Assembly (NCBI GenBank): GCA_000226015.1
Contig: JH153385.1
Span: 392,387 to 441,547, forward strand
Direction of reading: 5' to 3'
DNA length: 49,161 bases
Origin: Mnemiopsis leidyi
Taxonomy: Eukaryota; Ctenophora; Tentaculata; Lobata; Bolinopsidae
Shown: piece by piece, positions 1 through 15,800 of the stretch
Position numbering within the stretch: the first letter of the stretch is position 1
Layout of the letters: each line of letters starts with the position of its first letter
Notes under the pieces: model-generated
Seen by the model: only the letters and a program-made list of their open reading frames with translations
Database searches by the model: none
What the model was told of the DNA's origin: nothing
Made by a program: the position numbers and the translations under genes

Positions 1-205
1 AGCACTGACCATGACCATGACACCTGAAATTTACCCCATGGTCAATGGTCAAAAAAATTGACCATGACCATGACACCCTTGAATTTACCCATGGTCCAAT
101 GGTAATTTTGACCATTTGACCACGGCAATTTTGAAATTTTGGCCATGGTCATGGTCAAAAATTTTTGACCATTTGACCATGACACCCGGACGTAGGCCAA
201 ATGGT
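1..205. repeat. GACCAT/ATGGTC-rich dispersed repeat
   Basis: Overlapping short motifs based on gaccatgaccatgacacc and its reverse complement (atggtcatggtcaaaa) fill the first 200 bases, giving several short palindromes. A related tract, tttatggtcaatggtcatgg, recurs near 32555-32575. This looks like one end of a dispersed repeat lying in an intron or in the 5' region of FANK1. No coding potential is seen. Confidence 0.6.
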
Positions 206-768
206 TAAAAAATCGTGGTTATCTTACCCCACCCCCCCTAATTTGCATGGGCGTTAGAGCTCTTTTCAGACGGATAGATTCCGAATTTACCTGTTTCGAA
301 AATTGAAAATTTTCGGAAGTTTCGCTACAATTATTTTGTCTATGATTCCAGACCATGCAAAAAACTTCCAAAACAAATAATAAAGGCTAATCCACACAAA
401 AATTTGAAAAATTCTGCTTCAAAGGCTTTTTTAATTAATAAAATCGGTCAAAAGTTATGGTCGAATCAAATTTTTTGGATCAACACTATTTCTAAAACAC
501 GCAAATCACGCATATTTTTGAACAACAGCTGTATGATGAAGGAGCATGCACACGGACGTACAGACGGACGTATGTACCGACACTTTTTGAGCTAATATTC
601 CACAATATCCCGATTTGTGCTGACAATCGCCAACCCTTGTTTTGTACTTTTTGTCCACGTGCACAAAAAGTACAATCAAATCTTGCAATCTGACGCGGGC
701 CCAAATAGCAAGATACGGGAAAATATGTATAAATAGGCATTGGATAAATAAGTGGTTTTCATTTCTAG
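206..768. other. Non-coding stretch, probably FANK1 intron
   Basis: No supported exon. The short open frames at 404-808 show no family resemblance. The only structure is an inverted repeat at 642-675 with 13-base perfect arms (ttgtactttttgt and its complement) around an 8-base centre. The segment ends in the acceptor of the first visible FANK1 exon, so it is most simply read as intron. Confidence 0.5.
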
Positions 769-3700
769 GGGGTTTGGTAAAAAGACCGAGGTAAAAGATT
801 TGGTGCATGAAACGAGTTACAAGTTCAGACTAAGGTTTGCAATAGGGGAAGAAAACAGTGATTGGAGTCCAGTTACCGAAATTACTACCAAAAGTAAGTC
901 TAAATTCAACTCCTATTGAGGGGTCACACATTCACACATGTCACCTACTCAAAACTCGTTTCAACTCGTATCTCGATCCTGCACTCCTACAGCTGAATTA
1001 GTTTTCAGTGCTGAACTACTGTACGGTGTACTATATCATATATAACTGATATAAGTATATTTTCACAGTTTAGCCATATCTCAGTAGAAATGGGTATTAT
1101 ATACCCGTGATGTATCTCAAAATGGTATTATCTCAGATAAGCCTATGACTGGAGAAGACTTGCACAGAATGGTCAACTCTAGAAGTGTGTCCGGCTTGAA
1201 GAAACTTTTAGTGGATGAGTAAGTACTTATTGGCTAAAAATGTTAATACAACTTGATAAACACATAAGTTAGTACACGTCTGCATTTTGATTTAGTTGAA
1301 ATTAATGGAGTCATCGTTAGTAAACATGATACGAGCCATACTCCTCCATGTAATTCGATCTGGGTGGCACATTGCATACGGTGTGACGGACCCAGCTGCA
1401 AAGCCGGAACCTGAAAGATCTAGTTTCATATTTAAAAGGGTTATGTGGAGTGTGGAGAAGGAGAAAAACAATAAAACCCCAATTTCAGGGATATCGAAAT
1501 TAACGCCCCCGATAAACTTGGCAATTCTCCGCTGATGAACGCGTGTGTGAAGGGCTATGATGAGTAAGTCTAGACGACACGGAGTTGGAGGGTTCAGAAC
1601 AATAATCATTGTGTCATTCATTTCTTTAGCGACAAGGACAACTTCTCACCACTGATTCTGCAAATTGAAAATATCTGCAACCTTAATCATGTTAATAATA
1701 ATGTTAACGATTGTTATGGCTATTCCGTTTATAGTTATTTGAATGAAATGATTTATTTTCAGTATCGCTAGAACATTACTGGAACACAACGCAGACTTGT
1801 CCTACTCCAACTCCGCCGGAAAAGACAGGTAAATTTTGATAATGAGTATTGACTTTTATTCTCATCTTTTAAACTATTTTCAAATTTCTCTGTTTAGAGC
1901 ACCGAGCGCCCGAGCGGGCCAACAGGTAGTTGGCTCAGTCGATATACCAAGCAACAATGTAGCCAGATGAAGAAGCGTGACAAATAGCTCAGGCTAGCCA
2001 TGACACACTGCGTTCACATCTAAACATATTACTGTATGTACATTGTACATCTACTGAGAAATTAGGTTTTACGTTGCTGACACGTTTCCATGACGACCAA
2101 GTAGGTCCTTTATAAGCAGCTGTTATTCGGTAGCATGTTAATGACTAATTTACTTAGTTCCGCTGGTTCCTCCACTCCTAATTCTCACTAGCATGTTATG
2201 TGGCGACGCCTTGGCTCACTAGCCGAACTTGGAATTTAACATTACTTACCAATCCAAGAATCTTATGATAAAATTGACATATTTCGACTTACATAAACGA
2301 TAGTTGTATACGTGGTAATATCCTGTAACATAATTGACCAGATCACATATCCATTAGTGTAATACCTTACCCGTTTACCTAATCATGAAAATAACACTCC
2401 CCAATTGTCCAGCTTGATGTTGGCGTGTTACCATGGCAACGTGAACTGTGTCGACGTGTTGCTGGAGTTTGGCGCTAAATGGACTGTGAAAGACAAGTCA
2501 GGTAGGTGCCCCCAACCGAGAATAATAGAAAGATAGATAGAGAGATAGAGAGAGACATAGGGTGAGAGAGAGAGTGAGAGAGAGAGAGAGAGAGAGAGAA
2601 ACTAGGGTGGTTAGATCTCGTGTGTGGGTTAGGCTCGTGTTCTCACTCCAATACTACACACGTTGGTCAAGGTTTGTAGGCTATAGCTGGATGGTGTCGT
2701 CTCTTGTTGAATTTTCTGGACAGTCTAATCAGAGACTACCAGTATCTCATTTTGAATTCAAATACCCACACCAACCTGCGATCATTCACAATGAACTGAC
2801 TTATTCCACGTCCCCAGTTCATAGCATTAAATGTTTTGAGGAATACTCTTACACTGAACAAATGACCTTCAACTAAGCGGACTTCTTCATCCGCAACATC
2901 CATATAATCTAATCTCTCATCAAACACTTGTCTCTTGTTACTTGGTTTCATTATTCCATTGTTTCAGGAGCTTCTCCTTTCCACTGGGCGATTGACGGAG
3001 GTCATGCCAATGTGATCGAGAAAATTCTCGAAGAAACGGAGAACGTGAGTGAAATTCTTCCTTATTTACTGATCACATCTCATTACAACTCCAGCTTGGC
3101 TGGTCATCACATTTTGTAAATTATTGAACAAGAAGTACACCTTCTCGTAAAGCTGGGCATACCTCTTACGTGTGTCGTGTGATGGTATTGGCTCGTCAGC
3201 GAGAAAAGAACACCTGTTTAGAGATTTACTATTCTGGGTGCTGTCCTGGGGGCAAATTTGAGGATGGTAACGTGTTAAATCACAAGGAAATAGTATAGTA
3301 GCTCAGTAGTTAAGAACTTAAAAAGTGTAGTAGTTCAGAAGCAGTAAGTTTTGTCGTTCAAAAGGATTAGATAGGTATTTATGTAAAAGTAAAGTTGTGT
3401 AAATACACACTGTATTGTTACACTGTTACACTGTTACACTGTTACACACTGTAATGTTACACAGTGTTACGCACTGTATTGTTACACACTGTATTGTTAC
3501 ACACTGTTTATACTAATACGACCCTTGTAAGGTGACCTTAACAGGAAGGTTAATCTCCAGCCACAATTCTTTACAATTGTGTGCGGAGTGATAAAACGTG
3601 ATTCTGTATTCAATCTCTTATCTTCTCTAGGAATTGAAAAAATTAGCCTCTGTCAAAGTTTAATTCGCATTGTGCTTTGTTGAATGAATTGTTTAGGCTG

Positions 3701-6700
3701 ATTAATATGCAGTAGGTAGATCTTGTTTAAATTTGGAACTCTACCAATTTCAAGTTGAATGTCCATTCACTCCACGAACAATTGTTTGAAATTCGATGTG
3801 CTCCTTGCAAACCAACAGCAAACATTTTGATTCCACCGTAAATTTCGACGACCACATTTAAAACAAGTGCTGGTTTAAAAAGGGGCTGCTGAATGGTGTA
3901 AATGTTAAAACTAATTGTCAGATTGCCCTTGCTTCCCGCACGAAAAAGACAACTGCACTTTTCTCTGCCGACCTAAAACAACACGGACGTGCTTGCCAAT
4001 CTCCTCTTTACATGACATCAATTGCTTGCTCTTCACAGAAAGAGAATCGGAAGACGTGGCGGACAATCAGGATATTGCCATCACGTAGCGTGCTGTGCGG
4101 GCAACCAGCACAGAATACTGCATTGTAAATCAGCCACTGTGGCACTCTGCTGTAAGCTTGCTTGCTCTCTCCTCCTCACCTGCTTGTCGATTGTAAAGTG
4201 CACTCAGTGACGAATGTAAATATGCGGATTTCAGCTGTCAGGATCAATGAAATTGTTTAACTCAAATTTGCTTTTGGTTTGAGAAGAGTCGACGTGGTTT
4301 TGGCACAGGCGGATCAATTCAGTCGTCGGTCATGATATTCAAAACAATACCTTCGTACATACCATGATATATAATGAACAACATAAGATTGCTATATTTT
4401 AGCAGTTTAACTCCTCGTCGTTCTAACAAGGGTCGGTTACCAGGACAACAGACTGTACTGAAAGAAGGCATATTATCAACTAACTCTGTTATTTGATTCA
4501 GAGCACCTTGACTTTCTGTCATGGTCGTCAAACCTGGAGCAATTCATTAGCTTGCTCGAGCGAGTTTGGTTTTCCATTATTTTCCCACAAAACCGATTCC
4601 TATTACCTGCAAGGCAATAAGGTTCGAGATAAGAATTTTAAAAAGTAGGATGAGTCAAGAAATACTAAACGTTACGCATCGAACTCCAACACCATTGATT
4701 TCTCAAGTGCGACAGCTGTGTTTAATGATATTCGATGACTGTAGCTGTTATGCTATGGTCGTGATGAGATGACTTTTTTGTTCATGTTTACATTTTTCTC
4801 TGTTAATGTTAACATTTTCTCTGTTAATGTTAACATTTTCTCTGGTAATGTTAACATTTTCTCTGGTAATGTTAACATATTCTCTGTTAATGTTATCATT
4901 TTCTGTGTTCATGTTAACATATTCTCTGTTCATGTTATCATGTTAATGTTAATGTTAACATAAATTTCTATGTTAATGTTAACATTTTCTCTGTTCAGGT
5001 CGATGACCCAGACTCGCGTTCAGGCTGGTCTCCTCTCATGAGACTAGTTACAGTTAATGGGAGTGTCTCAATCGCTAAGGTAACTTAACTTTGTACAGCT
5101 TAGTTGCTGAGTTGCAAAACATTGGTTGCTAAACAACACAGAACAGACCACTTCTTTTCGTTAAATCACGTACATTTGATGTGAAGGAGTTTTGTAATTT
5201 GTCCTCTCCTTACTCACATTTGATGAATAGATTAAAGAACATTTAGCGTGTGTGAACAAATGATGTAATATCACGGGTACTTAGATTTTACCTTCTCTGA
5301 TCAGATTTAGATAAATTCTAACTTCTTGTACAACATATATCTTATCAGCAACATGTTGCCAAGTACAATCAAAAGTAAAGAACGAATCAGCCTATCTAAG
5401 TCTTGTACTGTAACGTCATTAGTGACCCTACACAAAGTTTGTTCTCTCACAACTGTAAACAACTAGATCTCATTATAGCCACTAGCATAGCCCGCCATCC
5501 ATTCTCAATCATTTACAATTATACACATGCTGTATACACTGGAGTTCTTATAATTACAGATGTTGATCGGCAAGGGAGCTGACGTAAACTTCAAAGACTT
5601 GTCGGGCAAACCTGTTCTTATGGTATGAAGATAATGAGTTGTCCTCAATCAGCAGTAATTTAGCACTAACTTCTAGATTTCACTTCAGCATTTTCGTTCC
5701 AACTTTTAGTTTTGTTATAATTTAGGACCACTTCCTCAGTTTTTTAATTCATAAAATAGTTCAATGAGGCACTGTCTAAGAGTCGCATATGGTGATAATA
5801 TTCAAGTAAGGGAAATTTTCTTTATCTTCTGCGTGCAACTCGTTGATTGGACTATCTTGATTGGACTATCTTGATTGGACGATATTTTTTTCAATTCATT
5901 GAAGTTTTATTACCAGGCTGCCTGTTTGAACGGCAACAAAGCCATGGTGGAACTGTTGGTAGAAAGTGGCGCAGATTTGTGGACAGAAAACGAGGTATGT
6001 TTCTTGCAGTGTGTAATGTGAACCGCCTAAATTAATACGGCGGTCCAACTTCACAGGGCAATCCATTTTTCATTTTTGTTTTTGCTACAGCAATGACGTG
6101 GGTGCCAACTGGATGTCCCGTTTCGGGGACGTTTCATGAGATTTATTGTGTGAAGGGACTTTTCTAATTGGATTTTGTGACTTTTCTAATTGAATTTTGT
6201 GACTCGTCGGTTATCCTTTCATAAAACATTTTGCATCTTCGCCGACCGACTACCTGCTACACGGTAAATTCATTCGATGGATTTAAAATTTATGGAACGC
6301 GCAACTAAAATTTCAATATAACTTTTTGATCGGTAAAAGCCAGTCTAACAGCTGCACGCACAAACTCAACGCGCGCGTGCAAGAATTCACAACCGACCGA
6401 ACGACGCGAATTATCAAGCATCGCAAGTTTTGACGAACTGGCGTCCTGTACTCACTGCCCAATGCACAATTACTGTACTTACAATCTTATAACTTATTAT
6501 TAGTTATAACAAGTATTAAGGTACTGTGAACAGTTCAATTCAAGAATCAAGTATGTAATATAATTTGGTGTAAGTTGTAACCATTTGATATTTACAATTT
6601 AAACTTTTATTTGCTTCAGTTTGGAAAGACTGCGTACGATATGGCAAAAGCGTTTGAGAGAAGGGTGAGTAGGATGTACATACTAAATAGTTGATTAACC

Positions 6701-6959
6701 AGAGATGCTAAGTTTAAGTTGATTTAGCTTTAGTCATGGCTTTCTGAATACAGTTACAGTAGTTTGTCTATGATTGTGATTTGGGAAATTGGCGACCCCA
6801 AAAGAAGAATATCTAATGTCTTGTATCTAAATCACGATCTTAATATCCATTTCCAATTTATTTCAGGCAGTGATGAAGTATATCGAAGAGATGGAGACCA
6901 TCTATCCGCGCCCACCTTCGGTACTTGAACAATCTAACCAAAATACAACTGTCGAGTGA
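769..6959 (+). CDS. FANK1: FANK1-like protein: FN3 end plus ankyrin repeats (5' partial)
   Basis: Eleven exons: 769-893, 1137-1218, 1489-1563, 1763-1828, 2413-2501, 2968-3044, 4999-5079, 5560-5622, 5917-5994, 6620-6664, 6867-6959. Every junction is GT-AG and all phases agree, giving 290 residues and a stop. The first exon encodes the last strands of a fibronectin type III domain (YKFRLRFAIGEE, then DWSPVTEITT). The rest encode about six ankyrin units, with readable cores such as KDSLMLACYHGNVNCVDVLL, HWAIDGGHANVIE, SGWSPLMRLV and GADVNFKDLSGKPVLM. Domain order and these signatures match FANK1, a testis- and cilium-associated regulator of about 345 residues in mammals; role by homology only. 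About 55 N-terminal residues are missing and must lie upstream of the window. The last exon lines up with the family C-terminus. Confidence 0.88.
2527..2600. repeat. GA-rich microsatellite
   Basis: Imperfect (GA)n with GATA interruptions, starting just inside the FANK1 intron that follows the exon ending at 2501. The open frame that starts here is only repeat-encoded Arg/Glu and is not a gene. Confidence 0.8.
3410..3512. repeat. GTTACACT-type short tandem repeat
   Basis: Repeated units of about 8-15 bases (actgttac, acactgtattgtt) in a FANK1 intron. No gene is seen in the rest of this intron (3045-4998). Confidence 0.75.
4775..4996. repeat. 21-bp minisatellite ending at a FANK1 acceptor
   Basis: About ten units of roughly 21 bases (ttttctctgttaatgttaac) run to the polypyrimidine tract and AG of the FANK1 exon starting at 4999. 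The unit length is a multiple of three, so both strands stay open and encode repetitive peptides. I regard these as artefacts of the repeat. The motif gttaac is itself palindromic. Confidence 0.85.
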
Positions 6960-8955
6960 ATCTTATATAGACTAAGAAGGCTGTAATTTTGTGGCCTAGT
7001 TGTAATTCTATTTGTTTATCTTAAACTTTAACAGAGTTTTGATCAGTTGAACTCAGAAATGACCGACTGACTTCGTAACCGTTTGGTCATGAACAAAATA
7101 CCTTTGTAGGTGACTCACTCGTGACATTGAGGTAGAAAGCAGGTTGAACAGTTAGTTAAACCGTTAGTCGTTTTGTTGACCACTAATCACAACCTGCAAT
7201 TTCGGTAGGAAATATCTTATCCAAAAGCAAAGAACAGAGTCAATAAGATTAGTGTGTGCTGATTCGGTGTTCCCAGTACGGGCATGGCTGCAAGCAGCAA
7301 GTGTAATTAATGAAGAGTGCTACAAAAATTATTGTGATCTTAATGTGATCAAAGATCAGTTAGATGTTGTGTAAGACTGGCAATATATTGCCTTGCGTTG
7401 CCGCGCGGGGGCTGCCGCTTCGCGGCAGCAGGTCAGGCAACGTCTGACAAGCAATATATTGGACAAATCGGTATTGAATATATATCATGAAAAAGAAACT
7501 GTGCTTCTCCCTTAAATCGCTTATTCTTCACATTAAAAAGATCATTTTCTTAGATTTCTACTTTCCTTTCTTTAGTTTTTAATTTCATAAAAACTTAAGA
7601 CTTAGTGCACGTTAAGATACTTTGAGTTTGGGAGAGGTCGAAAACTTTTTCCTTGATCATTTAAAATCGTCATAAATTTCACTCAATAGAAAAATCCGAC
7701 TCCCCCAACAGTTTTGACGTCCGGTATCAGCCATGCATTTAGATATTTATTTCCTCAGCTGGACAAAAATCAATAATATTTAAAAATGAAATCGTCAATT
7801 TCTTGAAAGTATCTTATTCTTTAGTAAATGGCACCTTCCATAACGAAGATTGGAGTGGAGGGTAGCATCAGAGCTTAATGCGGTAACGGCAAATGCTATA
7901 CATGTGCTCAGTGCTGTACTATGTCTCGCAATTCTTGTGTGAAGCACTAAATTCACTAAATTACTAATATTCTCATGTTTACACCTGTTAAGGCAGCACT
8001 AAATCTTTACAATTCCAGATCATTGGATTTACTCTTCAATTCAACAAACATTTATTTCGCATGATGTCGATTTTATGATCTGCGACAGCTAATAACCGGT
8101 TTAACCAGGCTTTAACGGCAGTCTTCAGTTTAAGTGAAAATATAGTCATTGCTGTCGTTGGGTGCGTGGGCAGAGACTGCAATGTTTTCGCATCATAAAC
8201 TGTCGTGCGGAGTCATGTGTCTAAATCAACTTGCTTTTCTTGACCTGGCATACAGTTACACTGATGACAGTCTAGAATTAGAAAAACTAAGTGCTTTCTC
8301 AAATCTTTACTCCATCAAAACGGATTTCTTTGTTTAAAGACTGCAGCAATTTCAGTATAATATATAGACGAACTGATAGTATGGAAGGACAGAGATAGCA
8401 TCGCTCATATAATGATTAATAAACTTTTAAAATTATATTTCTCATTACACCACACTTTTTACCAGGATCAGGAGCATGCGCGAAATCATACAACATTACC
8501 CGTGATACTTGATTTTTTACCCATTTGAAATTTTAGGCATTCGTGTTAACCAATAATCTATGTGTGCATAAAGAAGCCTGATGGTCAAACTACCGAGATT
8601 CAATGTTTTCGTATTGCACTTTGACAAACTAATATGTTGGTAAAGGCAAACCATAATCTCATTGTGTCACCACTGTTATGATTATGAAAAAATTGCTGGT
8701 TATTCTGATTTTTTTCGTGTTATGATTCCGTAATTTAATTGTTTAAATTTAATAAATGATTTGATGATTAACGTACATTAGTGACAATTTTACCACAGCA
8801 CTCGTGCCTATTCGAATTCGTTGTGACTCAAATTTTTGTAGACCTCATCAATGTGGAATGATCGACAGCAATATACCAAACTAATCAAACTCAAATATAT
8901 CTATTACTAAGCATAATGACTCACAAGAACCACACTAACTGACATTTTATTTCAG
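6960..8955. other. FANK1 3' UTR and/or intron; no gene seen
   Basis: Follows the FANK1 stop at 6957-6959. It contains an 81-base imperfect palindrome (7381-7461) and otherwise AT-rich sequence with no supported exon. If the exon at 8956 is used, this is an intron ending in the acceptor ttttatttcag. Confidence 0.5.
7381..7461. repeat. Palindromic MITE-like foldback with GC-rich hairpin
   Basis: Both ends carry caatatattg(c). Inner arms pair with mismatches (ccttgcgttgcc against ggcaacgtctgacaag). The centre is a perfect stem gctgccgc / gcggcagc around a ttc loop at 7411-7429. It is a GC-rich island in AT-rich DNA and could form a cruciform or be a small non-autonomous foldback element. No coding content. 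Confidence 0.65.
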
Positions 8956-9111
8956 ATGAAATTACAGGCCTACTTGGTTGACTCTGCTGGTTCTCAGATA
9001 AAAAGTTGTCCTAATTCTCCGGCGCTGGCCAGGGGCAACAACAACAACCTTTCACCTAGCCCATACTCTGCTTTGCAGAGCCGATCCTTAACTAATGCCA
9101 GTCAAATCTGA
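8956..9111 (+). CDS. FANK1: Possible alternative last exon of FANK1
   Basis: After a good acceptor (acattttatttcag) a 51-codon frame begins MKLQAYLVDSAGSQ, passes a Ser/Pro/Asn-rich stretch and ends in TGA at 9109-9111. A polyadenylation signal AATAAA follows at 9454-9459. The exon starts in phase 0. It can therefore join the FANK1 exon ending at 6664, or an internal donor (gtactt at 6921) within the usual last exon, which is also phase 0. It would replace the C-terminus with a longer disordered tail. It could instead be the end of another gene, but no independent upstream exon is visible. Confidence 0.45.
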   Translation: MKLQAYLVDSAGSQIKSCPNSPALARGNNNNLSPSPYSALQSRSLTNASQI

Positions 9112-12100
9112 GTGCTGAGACAAATCAAACATTAAGTTTGGGTTAATTGAACTGTCTGGGACATTGTAGGACTGAAGGCCCGACATTTTTTAAACCAAAT
9201 GTAGCAAAAGTGTTATCATTAAATGGACAAACTATGCGAGTCATACTTTTGTCAGATTTACTGACAGACTAAAGAAGTTTAAGCAGACGTGACTACCCTT
9301 TTAATAAGCCTTTCTTTGAAACTTTAATTTTTGTGCCTGTTCCATGATTAAAATACCCTATTTAGAATAGTTTATGAAAACTCTTAAGATCAGTTTTACT
9401 GGAATACCACAATTTTCTATTAAATGTATTATTTCAGTTTATTACTTAATCTGAATAAAGACAGTGCACTTTGAATTGGGTGATGGAGATATTTTTCATT
9501 ACAGACAGATATGTTTTCAGATTGCTACGTTTATTTCAGTATATAGCCATATAAGATATTTTATTTGTTTGACCATATTGGCAATCTTCTATAGTATCTC
9601 AAAAAATGAAATAAGAAAATGGAAAAGTGAAATTTCTTCTATCATCGTGATTAAAGACCTATAAGTATAATCATTAGTGACTAGTAGTTTGGGCCTCCCC
9701 TATTCAATATCTCTCATCTTCAACTTTATTCCAGCTCCGGACATAGACTAAAAATATCAATTGTAGTGCCAATAGGAGTGCTCGAAGAGGCATACCTATT
9801 ATAATAGCATTAAATTAGATGGAAATTTATGAAACTTTATACAACCAATTCTAGTGTAAAACTTCGGCTATGTTATGAAGTCGAAGTTTGACAGTACAAT
9901 TCATTGATTTTTTAAGTATCTCAATAATTCTGCGTGAAAAAAAATCTAGATTTTTTCGCCACTGTGCTCAGTGCCATCGAACCATTACACTTACAGTTGG
10001 GACTTAAATTTCGATGCGATTTTAAAACAAACGGTCCTATTCTTATAGTGAATATACAATAAAATAAATTTTAAATCCATATTTAGAATCTTTTTTTTAA
10101 TCTCCCAATTAGTGAATCATTCAAAGTTGAGGGGGTAGTTTATTGTTTTTCTATTCCGGAAGTCTAAAAAGTGCGATCGCCTCGCCTCCAGTTCTATCCC
10201 TCTCCAGAACCAACGCCCCCAATGTAACTTAGATTTATTAATTATACCTAGCTTGCCACAATATAACTTAGATGTATACCTAGCTCAAGTAGAACAGATA
10301 CACAGTTGAGTAGAAGCCTGGCTTGTACTATTACTATACGCTCCCGATAATTGTACTGATCCTTCCAGAATAAAGCTTTGCCTACTTTAGTGCCGTTCTT
10401 AGGAAGCATCATCTGGCCTGGCTTGGGCTTGAGGCTTGAGCCCCCTTACATCTGTTACAAAGCTAAATGAACGAGGAAATAAAAATTATTTGCAAGAAAC
10501 AAATGATAAGGCTCAAGTCTTAGCCCTATCGTTGCGGTGGCCAGTCTATAAACATATAATTATCAGTAGACTCTAATCTTTCTTAAATTTTTGTTCCAAT
10601 ATTTGGTGTAACTTATGCGTGATTATTTTCTCCGGTTCTTGCCAGCTCTTGCCACCATCTGCGAGTCGAAGGCTCTAAAACGGTCAATATTTGGCAATTA
10701 CACTTATTTGAATTTCAAACACAATTATCAATCTAAACTGTCGTATAGTATTAGTTCCTTTTCACGAAATTTTGAAATTTCATACCGTTTTGTGAACATC
10801 GCAGGTTAAAGTACGTTTGATGGTACATACCAGTTTAATGGAAAAACTAAATTTTCGACAATTTTAAACCATCCCACAATTAAAAGTTTTAAATCATATC
10901 TCCCACTTTCAGAATAAATAACGCTGTAATTTCCTGCTCTGGACGGAGACTAATAGTTATACCGATGGGAAAACTCGAAAGAGACTCAATTAAACTTAAA
11001 GTAGGTGAAAAGTTGAATATAGTCCTTCACTTGCATTAATTGATTTTCAAGTACCTCAGGGATCCTAGTCTTTTTTCCGATCGTGTCCCCTCACAGGACG
11101 GTCTCCTCCAAAAACCTAAATCCGACCATCTTCCATTCCACTCCATTTTGTTAACACGAAAATATCGGCTGATCTGCGGGCTAATGCTGAAAGTGAGACC
11201 AATTTACAGCTATCATCAATCCCATGTGAGTAGGAAGAGGGAAGGAGGTCGGAGCGCAAGTAGAGTTGTGGGACAGCGATTCAACGTATTGCGAACTCCA
11301 GCTGTCTTCTCGTGCCGGCAGCATTGTCCTCACATTAGTCAACTATTTCCAGTGTGTGTCGTTCATCTCGAGGGGGCGATTTAGCCGCCCGATTAACTGA
11401 AACTCGTCTCGTTCCGCGAGGGTTTGATTATAGTACATGGCACCTACTAAAATCTATTTTTAAAGCTACTGTGCAGGTTGGGAGGAACGAGGATGGTGTC
11501 GGCATATTTTTTCCCTAAAATTTGAACGCGTGCCCACTTACCTATTATCAAAATAAAGCTCACTTCATAATGTGCCTCTTCTTGCTCTCTCTTATAGAAT
11601 TTCAATCTTTTATTGTCCCCGCCAATACTTGCAATTAGGGTCGGATCATGGTTTCAAGTATATACAAAGGGGCACGTGATTCTGATAGTCTTTGTGTCTA
11701 AAGTATCGGACAATTTTTTTTCTGCAGATCTCGTGATTCGAATTTGGAGTTATTGTGTCAAGATATACTTTTTTTCAAACAAAATCGCTTTGAAAAACTG
11801 CATCATCCGCCCCGGTGGACCTAGCTTTATTTGTTCGATCGTAACTGAGAAAACTGCAACACCGTTCTTTGTTTTGACTCAATGCCTCCGATATTTCCTC
11901 TCACTCTCTTAGTTCCAGTTTGAAATTTCGAGCTTTTTGCTCTTCTCCATCTGCATACCCTGATCATCTTAAAATACCTTTTTGAATTGCATCTATGATA
12001 GAGATTTGCTAGGCTTATCAGTTATCTTTATTTTTAGAGTTTTTAATATCAATATTTTTATTTTCCATCTGAAGCAAATCCTTTATATTTCCTTTAAATT

Positions 12101-12209
12101 TATCAATTCTAACGATACCAAAGAGTTTCTGATAAAATTAAGTTCAAAATGCCTGTCTTAAAAGTTATGCTAACTTCCAGTAACAATTCTCAGTATAATA
12201 ACGGTAACC
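9112..12209. other. Intergenic region; no supported gene
   Basis: AT-rich, with a GC-richer patch at about 11080-11420. The open frames at 9464, 10615, 11040 and 11613 have no recognisable domain and no convincing splice partners. A candidate degraded LTR lies at about 10215-10420. The right end is probably promoter and 5' UTR of the zinc-finger gene starting at 12210. Confidence 0.5.
10215..10420 (+). mobile_element. Possible degraded solo LTR
   Basis: The segment begins near tgtaacttagattta, contains an internal near-repeat (ataacttagatgtatacctag), and ends with cagaataaagctttgcctac followed by a short GC-richer tail. This resembles the polyadenylation and R-U5 part of an LTR. No target-site duplication or internal retroelement sequence was found, so this is tentative. 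Confidence 0.25.

Positions 12210-15800
<3,591 letters not shown>

Noticed and set aside
1634..1710. Open segment after a tttctttag acceptor in the FANK1 region
   Set aside because: It has no donor, and the ankyrin repeat continues correctly through the exon at 1763-1828.
1898..1969. Possible alternative FANK1 terminal exon ending in TGA
   Set aside because: It is in phase with the exon ending at 1828, but would truncate the ankyrin array after two repeats. The downstream exon at 2413 is clearly homologous to the next repeat.
4748..4963. Repetitive peptides on both strands
   Set aside because: Produced by a 21-bp minisatellite whose unit is a multiple of three.
11040..11384. 114-codon plus-strand frame
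   Set aside because: No domain, no splice context and composition unlike neighbouring exons; probably chance in a GC-richer patch.
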